Shown here in pieces: positions 45,224-55,101 of a stretch of 57,021 nucleotides of DNA (position 1 is the stretch's first letter; each line of letters begins with the position of its first letter). Source of the DNA: Candidatus Saccharimonadota bacterium. GTDB lineage: Bacteria > Patescibacteriota > Saccharimonadia > Saccharimonadales > JACDBH01. The translations under genes and the position numbers were made by a program. The notes under the pieces were generated by a model, which saw only the letters and a program-made list of their open reading frames with translations, was not told the DNA's origin and did not search any database. The DNA is taken from the NCBI GenBank assembly GCA_013694995.1, contig JACDBH010000007.1:1-57021 (forward strand), in the 5' to 3' direction.

Positions 45224-46764
45224 ACCATTTGAAACGATTTAGCCAGCAGCTGACATGGATGCTTTTTTTTAGCATCATTACACCGGGCGTAGTAAGTGTG
45301 GCTGGCTACGTTTTACTACATGACATTATGGATCTTAGCGTAGTCTGGTCGCTTACAGCCATAGCTCCGTTTTTCTTGATAATCTCCTTGTGGTCAAATA
45401 TGTCTGCGGTTAAACACTCCGTAGTGCCAATAGAAAAGATTTGGCAGGCTATTTGGCATATTAGCCCAGAAGCACGCGACGTTCAGTCTCCAACAATGGA
45501 GGATATTAAAGTCGGCCGCGAACTCGTAAGCAGTATGGTCATGCAAATTTATGAGCTTGCCAGCCACGGATCAAATGTCCAAACAGCCACCACTGGCAAA
45601 CCGTTGCCACCGGCAGTTGACATGAGCAGCTTGCTGGAGCACATCCCTCAGCCCGTTTTTGTACTCGACAAAGACCGAGTTATCGGTGGCGTAAACAACG
45701 TAGCCTGCATATTTTTGGGACAGACACGCGATGAGCTTATTGGCAAAAGCACGTATGATGTACTTAGGATGTCGTTCCAAACGGTTGATACGTTAGACCT
45801 GTGGTTAGACGAAGCAAGTAAATCACTAGCCACTGCTACTAAGAGCTGGGAACATGTCCGCACGCCGCTTTCAGATGGAAAAACCTTTAAGCAATTTGAC
45901 TTAGCTGCCTCTTACAGCAAGGAAAATACCGCCGGTTACGAAACCGTTATAACTTTATTTGACCGGACGGCAACTTACGCTCGCCAAGACGAAGCCACCA
46001 GCTACGTGGCACTGGCTGTGCATGAGCTGCGAACGCCGCTTACAATCTTAAGAGGTTATATAGAAGTATTCGATGATGAACTCGGCAGTCAACTTACGCC
46101 AGAGCTAAGAGAATTTATGCGCAAAATGGGTGCCGCCGCCCAAAGCCTGACTGCTTTTGTTAGCAACATACTTAACGTTGCACGGGTAGATGAAAACCAA
46201 CTGGTATTATCGCTGCACGAAGCAGACTGGAATAAAGTATTGCCGGAAATAGCCAAAGATCTAGAGCTCCGAGCCAGCGTACGCGGCAAGACCATAGAAC
46301 TTGATATTGAAGCAGGCCTACCCTCTGTCGCTATTGATAAGATAAGTATGTATGAGGTAGTCAGCAACTTAGTTGATAATGCAATCAAATACGGCGGCTT
46401 GTCACTTAAGGTTATAATCCATGCTAAAAGATCCAAGGATGGTACTATAGAAACAGTAATACAAGACTTCGGGCTGGGGATTCCCGAAAACGCCATGTCG
46501 GATTTATTCACTAAATTTTACCGCTCACACAGCTCAAAAAATGCTGTCAGCGGTAGTGGACTTGGATTGTACCTCGTCAAAGCTATAATTAGCGCTCACG
46601 GCGGCAACGTATGGGTCAATAGTAAGGAAGGCGAGGGCAGTAGTTTCGGTTTTAGCTTGCAAACATATGAGATAGCTTCCTCTCAGGCCGGTGCCAAAGC
46701 CAGCGATGGCATAGAACGCCAAGCAAGCGGCTGGATAAAAAACCATTCATTATATAGAAGATAA
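45220..46764 (+). CDS. Sensor histidine kinase with PAS domain
   Basis: A 514-residue kinase. Two membrane helices (about 12-33 and 42-60) enclose almost no outer loop. A PAS domain follows (about 140-250), then HisKA with His268 (VHELRTP) and a HATPase_c domain (NLVDNAIKYGG, DFGLGIPE, GSGLGLYLVKAI). Since it has no outer sensor, the DUF3048 protein may provide it. It is followed 10 bp later by the response regulator. Confidence 0.95.
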   Translation: MNHLKRFSQQLTWMLFFSIITPGVVSVAGYVLLHDIMDLSVVWSLTAIAPFFLIISLWSNMSAVKHSVVPIEKIWQAIWHISPEARDVQSPTMEDIKVGRELVSSMVMQIYELASHGSNVQTATTGKPLPPAVDMSSLLEHIPQPVFVLDKDRVIGGVNNVACIFLGQTRDELIGKSTYDVLRMSFQTVDTLDLWLDEASKSLATATKSWEHVRTPLSDGKTFKQFDLAASYSKENTAGYETVITLFDRTATYARQDEATSYVALAVHELRTPLTILRGYIEVFDDELGSQLTPELREFMRKMGAAAQSLTAFVSNILNVARVDENQLVLSLHEADWNKVLPEIAKDLELRASVRGKTIELDIEAGLPSVAIDKISMYEVVSNLVDNAIKYGGLSLKVIIHAKRSKDGTIETVIQDFGLGIPENAMSDLFTKFYRSHSSKNAVSGSGLGLYLVKAIISAHGGNVWVNSKEGEGSSFGFSLQTYEIASSQAGAKASDGIERQASGWIKNHSLYRR

Positions 46765-46774
46765 GGGAGTAAAT

Positions 46775-47164
46775 ATGCCTGTTGCCACCAAACCACACCG
46801 CGTACTGTGTATAGAAGATGAATTCTTTATCGGTGAGCTATACGAACGTGCCCTCCGGAAAGCCGGTTATGAGGTGACTACAGTTCTCAATGGCACCGAT
46901 GGTCTGCAAGTCGCCCAGACCAACCGCTACGATATAGTTTTGCTTGATCTAATGGTGCCTGGGCTTACTGGCATAGAAATCCTTCGCTCACTCCGTAACC
47001 CCGATATCAGCCCTGGATTTAAGAGTAAAGTTATTATAACCACCAATCTAGACCAGGATGATGAAACCAAGACCGAGATAGAAGAACAAGCCGACGGCTA
47101 CATCATAAAAGCCAGTATCACTCCTAAAGAGCTTGTGAGTTTTATTGACAAACTTGAGTTATAG
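46775..47164 (+). CDS. Response regulator, receiver domain only
   Basis: A 129-residue CheY-like receiver with acidic pocket Glu14/Asp15, phospho-acceptor Asp58 (LLDLMVPG), Thr90 and Lys112. There is no DNA-binding domain, so it acts by protein contact or passes phosphate on. AAGGGAG stands before the ATG. It is the last gene of the DUF3048-kinase operon and the last host gene before tRNA-Glu. Confidence 0.95.
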   Translation: MPVATKPHRVLCIEDEFFIGELYERALRKAGYEVTTVLNGTDGLQVAQTNRYDIVLLDLMVPGLTGIEILRSLRNPDISPGFKSKVIITTNLDQDDETKTEIEEQADGYIIKASITPKELVSFIDKLEL

Positions 47165-47200
47165 ACAAACTACCTCTGTTATGCTAGGATGTCTTTGGCC

Positions 47201-47226
47201 AAATTTGTGAGAGAATTCACGAATTT
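47201..47226. repeat. Inverted repeat between the response regulator gene and tRNA-Glu
   Basis: AAATTTGTGA (47201-47210) pairs with TCACGAATTT (47217-47226), with one mismatch. No T-run follows, so it may be a weak terminator or a protein site. A further GTGAATTTG copy is nearby at about 47241. Confidence 0.45.
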
Positions 47227-48983
47227 GAAAGAAGCAAGCTTGGTGAATTTGTAAGCAGTGCCGGACAAGCCTGTTTTGCCAGCAGTGAGACAAACGCATC
47301 ATCACAATGTGACGTGGTCCCGTCGTCTAGTGGTCCAGGACATCTGGTTCTCATCCAGAAGATCGCGGGTTCGACTCCCGCCGGGATCACCAAAACAGAC
47401 TCAGAGTCATTCTGGGTCTTTTTTGATGCCACAAGTTCTGCCTCTAACACCTTAGCTTGCCTGAAAGGCAGGCCAACTTTTACGGTTCCAAATTTTTGAT
47501 TTGCATTGATGGTCAAACCCTCTGGCAATGCCATATGTTGGAACCGGACTCTGTCATCGTCTTGTGCCACGGACCACATACTAGCAACATTAGCCATAAA
47601 ATTTATAGCTAAGTCTAGGACTCGGTCGGTGCTAACAAATTCTTGCTTAATGTCGGCTAACTCTAACTCAAGACGAGTGCGTTCAATAGCTATCTGGTCA
47701 CGTTCATCTTTGAGTTCGTTGTCAGTAATAGTACCAACTCGGCACATTTCAATATAGTCGTGCTTCTTTTTATCTAATGCAGCTATGTCTGATTCAGCCT
47801 TCTGACGGCGTGCAATCGTTTCTGCATAATCCATATTCCACTTACGTACAACAATCTCCTTGAAAGCACGTAGGGCACCAACGGAGGGCTGGATGCCCTC
47901 CATTAGATTCAAGTAAGCCTTCTGGACCTGTTCACGAGGTAAAGCTAGGTGTTTGTAAGTATCATCACGTACTTTGACACCCTTGCACTTGGTGCAGTGA
48001 TAGTACTCGTAAGTATTGTTTCTGCCACGTGAACGGCTACCAGTTAAGTGACTGCCACAGTACGCACATTTTAGATATCTGCGTAATGGCCAGTGCTCTT
48101 TATTTTTACCGTATGGTCTCAGTACTGGTTTGTCTGAGCCTGTAAGTATTAGCTTGATAGCATCAAACTCCTCGGTAGTTATCAGAGCATTGTGCATATG
48201 TAAGCCGTCTATAGGCTCATCAATGCCTTTACCGGTAATCTTTCCTGCGTACAGGGGATTTCGCAACATTGAATATACCGTACTTTTACCAACCGGCTTA
48301 TCATAGTGCTTACTATATTTTCTTTTACCTTTGACCAACGTGTAGCTACGAGACATTATTTTGTACTTGGTTGTTGCTAGTTCTGCTGCACTATCTTGGT
48401 TGTATAGACCTTTTGCAAAGTCTTTCAGAAACCTTTGTACATTTTTGGCCATTTCATCTGGCTCTACAGTTGGTCGGCCTAAAGTATCTTTAATGTTCCG
48501 ATAGCCTATCGGTGCCAAATGCACCCAGCCACCTTCTTGAAGTCTTGCCATCATTCCTTTAGCAGAGCGTTCTGAACGGAGTGAGTTGTCAAACTCAGCA
48601 AACGATGCCAGTATGTGCTCCATTAACTTCCCAGAAGGCGTATCTTCTAGGACTTCAGTAGCAGAATGTAGCCTAATGCCTAGCTTAATGAATATGTTCG
48701 CTAGGGCAATATGGTCTTCAGTCCGTCTGGCCAATCTATCCAACTTCCAAACGATGACATCGCTAATTTCTTTACGATGTTCGGTGCAATACGCCAACAT
48801 TGCTTTCAACTGCGTCCTATTAGCGGTTTTGGCACTTTCTCCCTCTTCAACATATACTTCTGCAACACTACCCAAATTTGCTTTGGCAGCATAGTCACGG
48901 CAGGCTTTTTCTTGTGTCTCTAGGCTTTTATTCTTCTCAGCCTGCTCAACCGTAGAGACTCTTGTGTAAATTACGACTTTCAT
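47217..48983 (-). CDS. Large serine recombinase (integrase of the island)
   Basis: A 588-residue site-specific recombinase. The catalytic Ser10 is in YTRVST; VIVWKLDRLARRTED belongs to the resolvase domain (to about 150). A recombinase domain and a zinc ribbon (CAYCGSHLTG... YYHCTKC, about 318-345) follow, then a coiled-coil region. GGAG stands 6 nt before the ATG. The last 55 or so codons (47217-47392) run antisense through tRNA-Glu and into host DNA. The natural end of the protein in the excised element would therefore differ. Confidence 0.93.
   Translation of the reverse strand: MKVVIYTRVSTVEQAEKNKSLETQEKACRDYAAKANLGSVAEVYVEEGESAKTANRTQLKAMLAYCTEHRKEISDVIVWKLDRLARRTEDHIALANIFIKLGIRLHSATEVLEDTPSGKLMEHILASFAEFDNSLRSERSAKGMMARLQEGGWVHLAPIGYRNIKDTLGRPTVEPDEMAKNVQRFLKDFAKGLYNQDSAAELATTKYKIMSRSYTLVKGKRKYSKHYDKPVGKSTVYSMLRNPLYAGKITGKGIDEPIDGLHMHNALITTEEFDAIKLILTGSDKPVLRPYGKNKEHWPLRRYLKCAYCGSHLTGSRSRGRNNTYEYYHCTKCKGVKVRDDTYKHLALPREQVQKAYLNLMEGIQPSVGALRAFKEIVVRKWNMDYAETIARRQKAESDIAALDKKKHDYIEMCRVGTITDNELKDERDQIAIERTRLELELADIKQEFVSTDRVLDLAINFMANVASMWSVAQDDDRVRFQHMALPEGLTINANQKFGTVKVGLPFRQAKVLEAELVASKKTQNDSESVLVIPAGVEPAIFWMRTRCPGPLDDGTTSHCDDAFVSLLAKQACPALLTNSPSLLLSNS
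47316..47392 (+). tRNA. tRNA-Glu (anticodon CTC), island attachment site
   Basis: The acceptor stem GGTCCCG/CGGGATC has one G-T pair. The anticodon stem CTGG/CCAG holds the loop TTCTCAT with anticodon CTC. The T arm is GCGGGTTCGACTCCCGC. CCA is encoded. The foreign island begins at its 3' end, and the tRNA stays complete. Confidence 0.95.
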
Positions 48984-49028
48984 TTCTAACTCCTATTATC
49001 TTGCTATTAAAGTTTGCATACAAGTGAC

Positions 49029-49220
49029 CTACGTAGACTTTGGAACCGCTTCCTTGTTGCCTAGCAGCTCTTTCTTGATTTGCTTAATTACTATTTCTGC
49101 CATCAACTCAAGCTGAACAGTGACCGTGCCAACCTCACGGTCCGAATTGCTAGCGTACTCCTTTCCAAGTAGCTTTCGCATTTCATTAGTTGATATGATT
49201 TTGTCCTGCTTATCGTTCAT
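49029..49220 (-). CDS. Small hypothetical protein of the island (63 aa)
   Basis: A 63-residue soluble charged protein, not recognised. It is mostly helical. TATAAT (49231-49236) lies 10 nt before the ATG with no SD. It sits upstream of the serine recombinase and could be a small regulator or excision factor, which is only a guess from position. Confidence 0.5.
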   Translation of the reverse strand: MNDKQDKIISTNEMRKLLGKEYASNSDREVGTVTVQLELMAEIVIKQIKKELLGNKEAVPKST

Positions 49221-49339
49221 AACGCTTGAGATTATAGGCGTTGATAACTATGCTTTCAGGCAACGCCGGAATGATTTTTAGCAGACTAAATTTGATACAG
49301 TTTGATAGAGTTCAAGCTTGCCGGTTTTTTGCCGGTTTT

Positions 49340-50029
49340 TTACGTTTTCAATTTTTGCTTAATTTCTTGCCATTCGCTTTGAGTAATTTGAATTGGATTT
49401 GTTAGCTCCAATTCTTTAGTCCCACAACGCTTGAAGAACAGTTTTTTAAGTTGTCTGTCAAAACCAACCTTGCGTACCACTTCGGCTAAGTCCTTAACAT
49501 TTCCTACTGTCTCAAATTCTCGTCTGAGTTCTGTCAACCTAACTAGCGAACCTGGCCTATTATTTATCACATAACCCAATATCAATTCAGGAGGCCTATG
49601 AGAAGTAAATCTATTTAGAAAAACTTTGTCATCGTCAGTAACTAACCACAAGCCTCTACCTTCTTTTGAAAGCCATACAGTTATAAGTTCAGGGGTGTCT
49701 GCGGTCCCTGTGGGTTCGTAGGCCGTTACTACACCATCTACATCACTATAGTTCTTAAACCAAAGGTCCATAGCATTGTAGGCTTTTGTAAATTCGTGAA
49801 GAAATGTAACTTTGTACGAATCGTCATCTAACTTTTCAAGTTCAATATAATTCTGTCCAGCAAACTGTTTTAACAGTCTTGACTGAATCAACTTACTTGG
49901 TGCATTGTTTTCTCGTAAATAAAACACTGTGCTTAGCTCTGATGGGTCAGAGACCAAGAACTCAGCCTTGAGCACTTTCAGTATCCACCACTTATCTAGA
50001 TGATATTGGTCTTCTGGTGTAACTTGCAT
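49340..50029 (-). CDS. Hypothetical protein next to the restriction genes (229 aa)
   Basis: A soluble protein, not recognised by name. The first 130 residues are mixed; the C-terminal 90 (PGSLVRLTELRREFETVGNV and after) look like a winged-helix-type DNA-binding fold. TATAAT (50036-50041) lies 6 nt before the ATG, so it has its own leaderless-type promoter despite lying 43 bp after the res stop. It may regulate the restriction-modification genes. Confidence 0.65.
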   Translation of the reverse strand: MQVTPEDQYHLDKWWILKVLKAEFLVSDPSELSTVFYLRENNAPSKLIQSRLLKQFAGQNYIELEKLDDDSYKVTFLHEFTKAYNAMDLWFKNYSDVDGVVTAYEPTGTADTPELITVWLSKEGRGLWLVTDDDKVFLNRFTSHRPPELILGYVINNRPGSLVRLTELRREFETVGNVKDLAEVVRKVGFDRQLKKLFFKRCGTKELELTNPIQITQSEWQEIKQKLKT

Positions 50030-50072
50030 ACCTAAATTATAGGCTTAGTCTTGCAAACTATGAAAAACTCTT

Positions 50073-52763
50073 TTACTTTTCTTCAAAAACTCTGATGACT
50101 TCATCAAAGCTCTTTAGTCGGTCCTTATTCCATTCTGTCTGCTTAACGTAGAGTGCCTTGTAGGTCATCTTGCTCTGTCTGCTGTTAACATCTTCGCACC
50201 ATTTTTTAAGACGTTCAAATTTGAGCTTAGCGTCATCATCTTCACGCCCTTTAGTCTCAATAATAAATACAGTCTTCGGGTTAGTTTTTACGAAGAAGTC
50301 TGGATAATAAACTGCTATAAAGCCTTCTGAGTTTTTATATTCAATTCGTAAAGCACTCGCTTCTTTATTCTGGAAGTTTTTAGAGAAAGAAACAACATCA
50401 TCACAGCCCTCAAGAAAATCAGAAAATTCCAATTCAAAATCACTGTCACCAACGATTTTATTGAACACAGACTTTTTGGGTAAAAGGTATGACTTGTCGT
50501 TGACGACAAAAGGACGTGACTCACTTATTTTTATGTAATTCTTTATCTCGGTATCACCACTATCCTGGACTGTAAGTTCGTTTATAGCTTTCTTGAACGA
50601 CTCTTTAATTAGTTTTATATACTCAATTTCAGATAGGTTTCTTAGGGTATTCAAATTAGTTAGCTCAACATCAGTATCAAACATATTGTTTTGTACGAAC
50701 TGCTTAACTTTCCCAAAGAGTATGTCGTAGCAGCCAAAGAGTCTTAGCTCTCGCATTATGGCTTGAGCAAAGAATCCTATAACGCTTTGATAGTCAGGGT
50801 TAAGTTCACCACTAAGAACCGTAGTATGGTGAGTAGTTTCACCAACAACGTCCTTGAAAACTATCTCTCTTTTTTCTTCTTCACTAAAAGTTTTGATGGT
50901 GACTTTTTTATTTCCGAATTTAGCTACATCAAGCTCAGCTAAGTTTTTATACTCACGTTGAATCCTTGGGGTCATCACAGGAATCTCAATATCCAGTTTC
51001 TCTATGTCTTTCTTTGGATTATCCCTATCTACTTCTATGACGGTTGGTGCTATAGGTTTCGCACCTGTACCCATAGCTTTCTTCTCAAGAATCACACCCT
51101 CACCCTTGATTGATTCAACAAATTCCATAAACGCAGGCGTTCCGATAACACTCACATATTCCTCAACGTCATCATTACCAAAGAACATTCTACGAAGTCC
51201 ACGTCCTAGAGTTTGCTCTGGCAATATCTTTGAATCAGCAGCATAAGGCCTTAGGCCAACGATAGTAGTAACATTCTTTACGTCCCAACCTTCTTTTAAC
51301 ATCATAACTGAAACAATAACCTTAAACGGACTTTCCCAGCTATCAATCTCATTTGCTTGTTTTCTAAGTAGTTCTAACTCTTCTTTGTTCCTACCGCTAG
51401 TAGTTTCTGATATGTCACCACTTTTGTTCGTGTGAATAGTTAGAACGGCGTTACTTAGGTCTTTGTAGCTTGTCTTAATGTACTCGGCAACTTCATCACA
51501 GTTTTTAGTATCATCGGTCATTATGAACAGGATTGATTTCTTGCCCATAGGCTCTAAAGCGACATAAGTTTTTCGCCATTCTTCAATGCCCAGATTTATA
51601 AAGTCTCTATATTTTTCACTGAACAAAGCACTTTGATTCTCTCTAAGTTTTCCTCTACTGGCAGCATCTGGTACAACTGGGTTCTTAACAATTCTTTGGT
51701 GGATTGCTTCAACTAAGGGGTAGTCAGAAATTGTTTGTACAAATATAGAACCGTCACGCTTCTTTGGCGTTGCGGTTACGTCAAGCTGCAATGCAAGCCC
51801 AGAACCTTTTTGCTTTAATTGATTGTCAATATCCTGGATTGATTTCGCCCAGGCCAACTTCTCGTCCCATATGTGATGTGCCTCGTCATTTATAACTATG
51901 AGCTCATCAATATCTCTAACAATCATTCCCAAATCAACACTAGAATCACTAGTTTTAGTTACTGGTTTATCGCCCAAGAAGTAAGTTGTTGAATCCTCGT
52001 CATCAGGACTGGGTGTTTTAACGTTTCCCTCAAAGACTCTGTGTATATTCGTTAAGAAAATGTTGCCTGTGTCTGAAACTTTCCGTAGTTCATCTTGCAG
52101 GTGTAGGGTTAACTGAAAGTCATCTTGCCAGTTTTGGCCCATATAACCATTTTCAGGTAATACGGGGTCTTGTGAGAATATCTTGAGTCCCTCAAAGTCA
52201 TTCTTAATTCGCTCAAAAACAATTACATTAGGAGTGATGAGTAAAAAGTTCTTTGCAAGCAAGGAACCATCTTCATACTTTTTATGAAAGTAAGCCCAAG
52301 CTAACACAAGACTCATAACTTTAGTCTTGCCAGCACCTGTCGCCATTTTTATTACAAAACGCAGCCATTCCTCAGGGAACATACCTGCACTCAGGACGCC
52401 TGTAGAGTTATAACGTATCAAATCATACTTATCTTTGACTTGTGCAACCTCATAGAGCCACACAACGGTCTCTAAGGCCTCACGTTGTGCAAAGTAGTAG
52501 CGAAAGTTATAAGAGCTGCCATCTGGATTGTATTGGACGTGTTCTTCCTTGAACCACCATTTCAATAATGCGACAGAAGTTTCTGTTGCACCTTTATAGC
52601 CATCGCTTCGCCAATCCTTAACCTTTTTTCGTAAATCAGCAACCAAAGGAGGCAAGAGCTTTTCGTGGCCTTTGTCTCGCAGGTCCTCATCAGCAGGAAA
52701 CCATCTAATACTGGGGTCTAATATTGCGTAAGGGTCTCTAGGAAAGTCTTTATGCAGGGCCAT
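50073..52763 (-). CDS. Type III-like restriction endonuclease subunit (Res)
   Basis: An 896-residue DEAD/DEAH helicase-nuclease. Walker A is ATGAGKT (141-147). The DEAH box is INDEAHHIWD, and the later helicase block is PEQTLGRGLRRM. A C-terminal PD-(D/E)XK nuclease is seen as YPDFFV, then FIIETKGRED. It would cut unmodified DNA when paired with Mod. I use ATG 52763, one base past the mod stop, rather than an in-frame start at 52805 inside mod. Confidence 0.92.
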   Translation of the reverse strand: MALHKDFPRDPYAILDPSIRWFPADEDLRDKGHEKLLPPLVADLRKKVKDWRSDGYKGATETSVALLKWWFKEEHVQYNPDGSSYNFRYYFAQREALETVVWLYEVAQVKDKYDLIRYNSTGVLSAGMFPEEWLRFVIKMATGAGKTKVMSLVLAWAYFHKKYEDGSLLAKNFLLITPNVIVFERIKNDFEGLKIFSQDPVLPENGYMGQNWQDDFQLTLHLQDELRKVSDTGNIFLTNIHRVFEGNVKTPSPDDEDSTTYFLGDKPVTKTSDSSVDLGMIVRDIDELIVINDEAHHIWDEKLAWAKSIQDIDNQLKQKGSGLALQLDVTATPKKRDGSIFVQTISDYPLVEAIHQRIVKNPVVPDAASRGKLRENQSALFSEKYRDFINLGIEEWRKTYVALEPMGKKSILFIMTDDTKNCDEVAEYIKTSYKDLSNAVLTIHTNKSGDISETTSGRNKEELELLRKQANEIDSWESPFKVIVSVMMLKEGWDVKNVTTIVGLRPYAADSKILPEQTLGRGLRRMFFGNDDVEEYVSVIGTPAFMEFVESIKGEGVILEKKAMGTGAKPIAPTVIEVDRDNPKKDIEKLDIEIPVMTPRIQREYKNLAELDVAKFGNKKVTIKTFSEEEKREIVFKDVVGETTHHTTVLSGELNPDYQSVIGFFAQAIMRELRLFGCYDILFGKVKQFVQNNMFDTDVELTNLNTLRNLSEIEYIKLIKESFKKAINELTVQDSGDTEIKNYIKISESRPFVVNDKSYLLPKKSVFNKIVGDSDFELEFSDFLEGCDDVVSFSKNFQNKEASALRIEYKNSEGFIAVYYPDFFVKTNPKTVFIIETKGREDDDAKLKFERLKKWCEDVNSRQSKMTYKALYVKQTEWNKDRLKSFDEVIRVFEEK

Positions 52764-52764
52764 A

Positions 52765-54885
52765 TTAAACTTCCACTTCAATAACTTTTGTCGTGTCGTT
52801 ACCAAAGATATCTACAACCTTAATCGCTACTTTGTGCTTTCCTTTGGATATTTCCCTAGCAGCAGAAGTTAATTCAAGATTGCGATTCTTCTTTGTCCTA
52901 AAGCTCTGCCATTCATTGTCAAAAACGTAGTCGCCAGTCCAAACTTCTTTTTCTTCATCACCGTCAAGAACGGTTATAACTTCTTTTCTGTCAGCAAAAT
53001 CAAAATCAACAGCCCAGTAATCTATCCAGTCACTCCATTTTTTCGTAAGCACATCTTTTGTGACGATATCACTCTCTTTGTCCTTGGACACTTTTATTAC
53101 TTGTCCGTCTTCAACAATGACTTTATTGCCACCTGGTCGGAGTGCTTCTGACACTTCACCTGAGTCATCTTGATTATAGGAAACGGAAAAATCAGTCAAT
53201 TCAATAGTCAGTTCTTTGTTGTTTATAGGACCTTTGACAGACGACTTAGCTTCTATAAATGCAACATCGTAGAACTTAACGTGACCTCTTTCCACGGCTT
53301 TTTTATCAAATACCTCTCTGGGTATTACCTTGAAGGCGATATCAATCCCTTGACTTGTGTACTCTTGAAAGTCCAAGCCCATCTCGTAGTCAAATCCAAG
53401 AATATCAACTTTTGTAATTCCTTTATCCCTACATTCACTTACGATATCGTGTACTTGCTTTGACGATACCGGCGTTGATATAGGACCTACCGCCACAAGC
53501 CTGTCTCGTTTCTTGCCAACAACACTAGCAAATGATTCAACAGGCTCAGCTTTGTATGCCGTCAGTATGAGTTTTACAAACTCATCTTCTTTGCGTTTAG
53601 CTTGTTTGGCTTTTTCTTCTGCCCTAAGGTCATCATTTACCTCAACGTAATTATCACGTTCGTATTTACCTACATTGAGTATTTCAAACGCTCTAAAATC
53701 TTTACCTTCTTTTTTTATTTTTCTCTGGACGTCAATCATTCTTTTGCGAGAAGTGTGAATACTAAACTTACCTAAATCCGAGCCAATCCATTTACGTCCC
53801 AGTTTTTCCGCAACCGCTAGGGTTGACCCCGAACCTACAAAAAAATCTGCAACTAAGTCACCCTCGTTTGAGGACGCCTGTAGTATTCTCTCAATCAGTG
53901 CTTCGGGTTTTTGAGTTGGGTAATCTACTCTTTCTTGAGCAACTGGATTCACTGGCGGTATATCGTCCCAAACAGAATCAACAATGTCTCCCCCTACGTC
54001 ATCTAGGTAGATTATTCTCTTGCCCCCTCTGGTAGGATTCACATCGTCACGATAAAGTCTGCCATTTTCGTCCTTTTTCCAGCGTTTTAGATATTCAGCA
54101 CTGTGGGCTTTATACTGGGTATTCCAAATGTAGTTTGATTTGTTTTTGCAATAAGATAAGATAGTGTCGTGTTTTTGAGGAAACTTTTTTGTTGTTGACC
54201 TCTTAAAGGCAAAATAGCTCCACGATATTTCATTTAAGAAGTTACTTTTACCAAAAACATCGTCCAAGACTAGTCTTAGATAACTATTTACACGCCAGTC
54301 GCAGTGAACGTAGATGCTGCCATCATCTGCAAGTAAATCGTACATAAGTTTTAACCGCTCATAAATCATTGCAATAAAGCTATCTGCACCCTTACCCCAA
54401 GTGTCCCTATATGCAATTTCTTCAATCACTGATGGCTTCTTGGTGAAACTTTCTTCTTCATCTCCTTCACCAATCTTTAACTCCATAGAAAAATCAGCAC
54501 CAACGTCAAAAGGCGGGTCTATATAGATTAGTTTTAAGCCACCTTGAGCTTCAATTTCTTTCCGCATAGGACCATTTTTAAGAGAAGATAAGATTAGCTT
54601 ATTATCTCCCCATATGAGCTTGTTGGTCCAGCCAGTTATCTGTCGGCCTGTATCATCAAAGAGAGTTGACTGTAATCCAATTCTGTCATCACTACGTGGC
54701 TCGTCTATCTGCTCAATTACCTGAAATGGCAACACGGTGTTTGTAACTTCATTTGTTTTGCCATTCCATAAAAGTTCAACTTCACGGTCATCATCAAACA
54801 GCAAGAAACGATATTTCTCCGGTAGAGGTTTTCCAGCCTCAAGGTATTTGATTACGTCTCTTTTTTCGTTATCACTTAAAATCAT
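52765..54885 (-). CDS. Type III-like DNA methyltransferase subunit (Mod)
   Basis: A 706-residue N6-adenine methyltransferase. The catalytic motif is IYIDPPFDVGADF (DPPF instead of DPPY). It precedes the SAM motif FFVGSGSTLAVAEKLGR, the beta-class order typical of type III Mod. The C-terminal 300 residues probably hold the target-recognition part and Res contacts. ATG 54885 is chosen because TAGAAT (54894-54899) ends 8 nt upstream, giving a leaderless transcript; an ATG at 54939 is less likely. Confidence 0.92.
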   Translation of the reverse strand: MILSDNEKRDVIKYLEAGKPLPEKYRFLLFDDDREVELLWNGKTNEVTNTVLPFQVIEQIDEPRSDDRIGLQSTLFDDTGRQITGWTNKLIWGDNKLILSSLKNGPMRKEIEAQGGLKLIYIDPPFDVGADFSMELKIGEGDEEESFTKKPSVIEEIAYRDTWGKGADSFIAMIYERLKLMYDLLADDGSIYVHCDWRVNSYLRLVLDDVFGKSNFLNEISWSYFAFKRSTTKKFPQKHDTILSYCKNKSNYIWNTQYKAHSAEYLKRWKKDENGRLYRDDVNPTRGGKRIIYLDDVGGDIVDSVWDDIPPVNPVAQERVDYPTQKPEALIERILQASSNEGDLVADFFVGSGSTLAVAEKLGRKWIGSDLGKFSIHTSRKRMIDVQRKIKKEGKDFRAFEILNVGKYERDNYVEVNDDLRAEEKAKQAKRKEDEFVKLILTAYKAEPVESFASVVGKKRDRLVAVGPISTPVSSKQVHDIVSECRDKGITKVDILGFDYEMGLDFQEYTSQGIDIAFKVIPREVFDKKAVERGHVKFYDVAFIEAKSSVKGPINNKELTIELTDFSVSYNQDDSGEVSEALRPGGNKVIVEDGQVIKVSKDKESDIVTKDVLTKKWSDWIDYWAVDFDFADRKEVITVLDGDEEKEVWTGDYVFDNEWQSFRTKKNRNLELTSAAREISKGKHKVAIKVVDIFGNDTTKVIEVEV

Positions 54886-54893
54886 ATGTCTAT

Positions 54894-54899
54894 ATTCTA
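54894..54899 (-). promoter_or_regulatory. -10 box of the mod-res operon
   Basis: On the minus strand TAGAAT ends 8 nt before the mod ATG, with TTGGGA 18 nt upstream as a possible -35. The start would be at or next to +1. Confidence 0.5.
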
Positions 54900-55101
54900 A
54901 CCTCTTATACAGGGTAATCCCAACATAATTATTAAACATCGCCTAATTTAAGCAATTCCCTGGGAAATCCCTAGCCTTAATTAAGCAGAGCCTATCATTT
55001 TCCTACAGCATAGAACAAAAAGCGGTACAAATGCTTAATTTTTTAAGGTGTAAAGTTAGTGCTTGTAATTATAGTTATTGGCAGTAAGAGTTAGGGCAAA
55101 C

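Noticed and set aside
47258-47499. Plus-strand frames across tRNA-Glu
   Set aside because: They are translations of a tRNA gene and of the strand opposite the recombinase.
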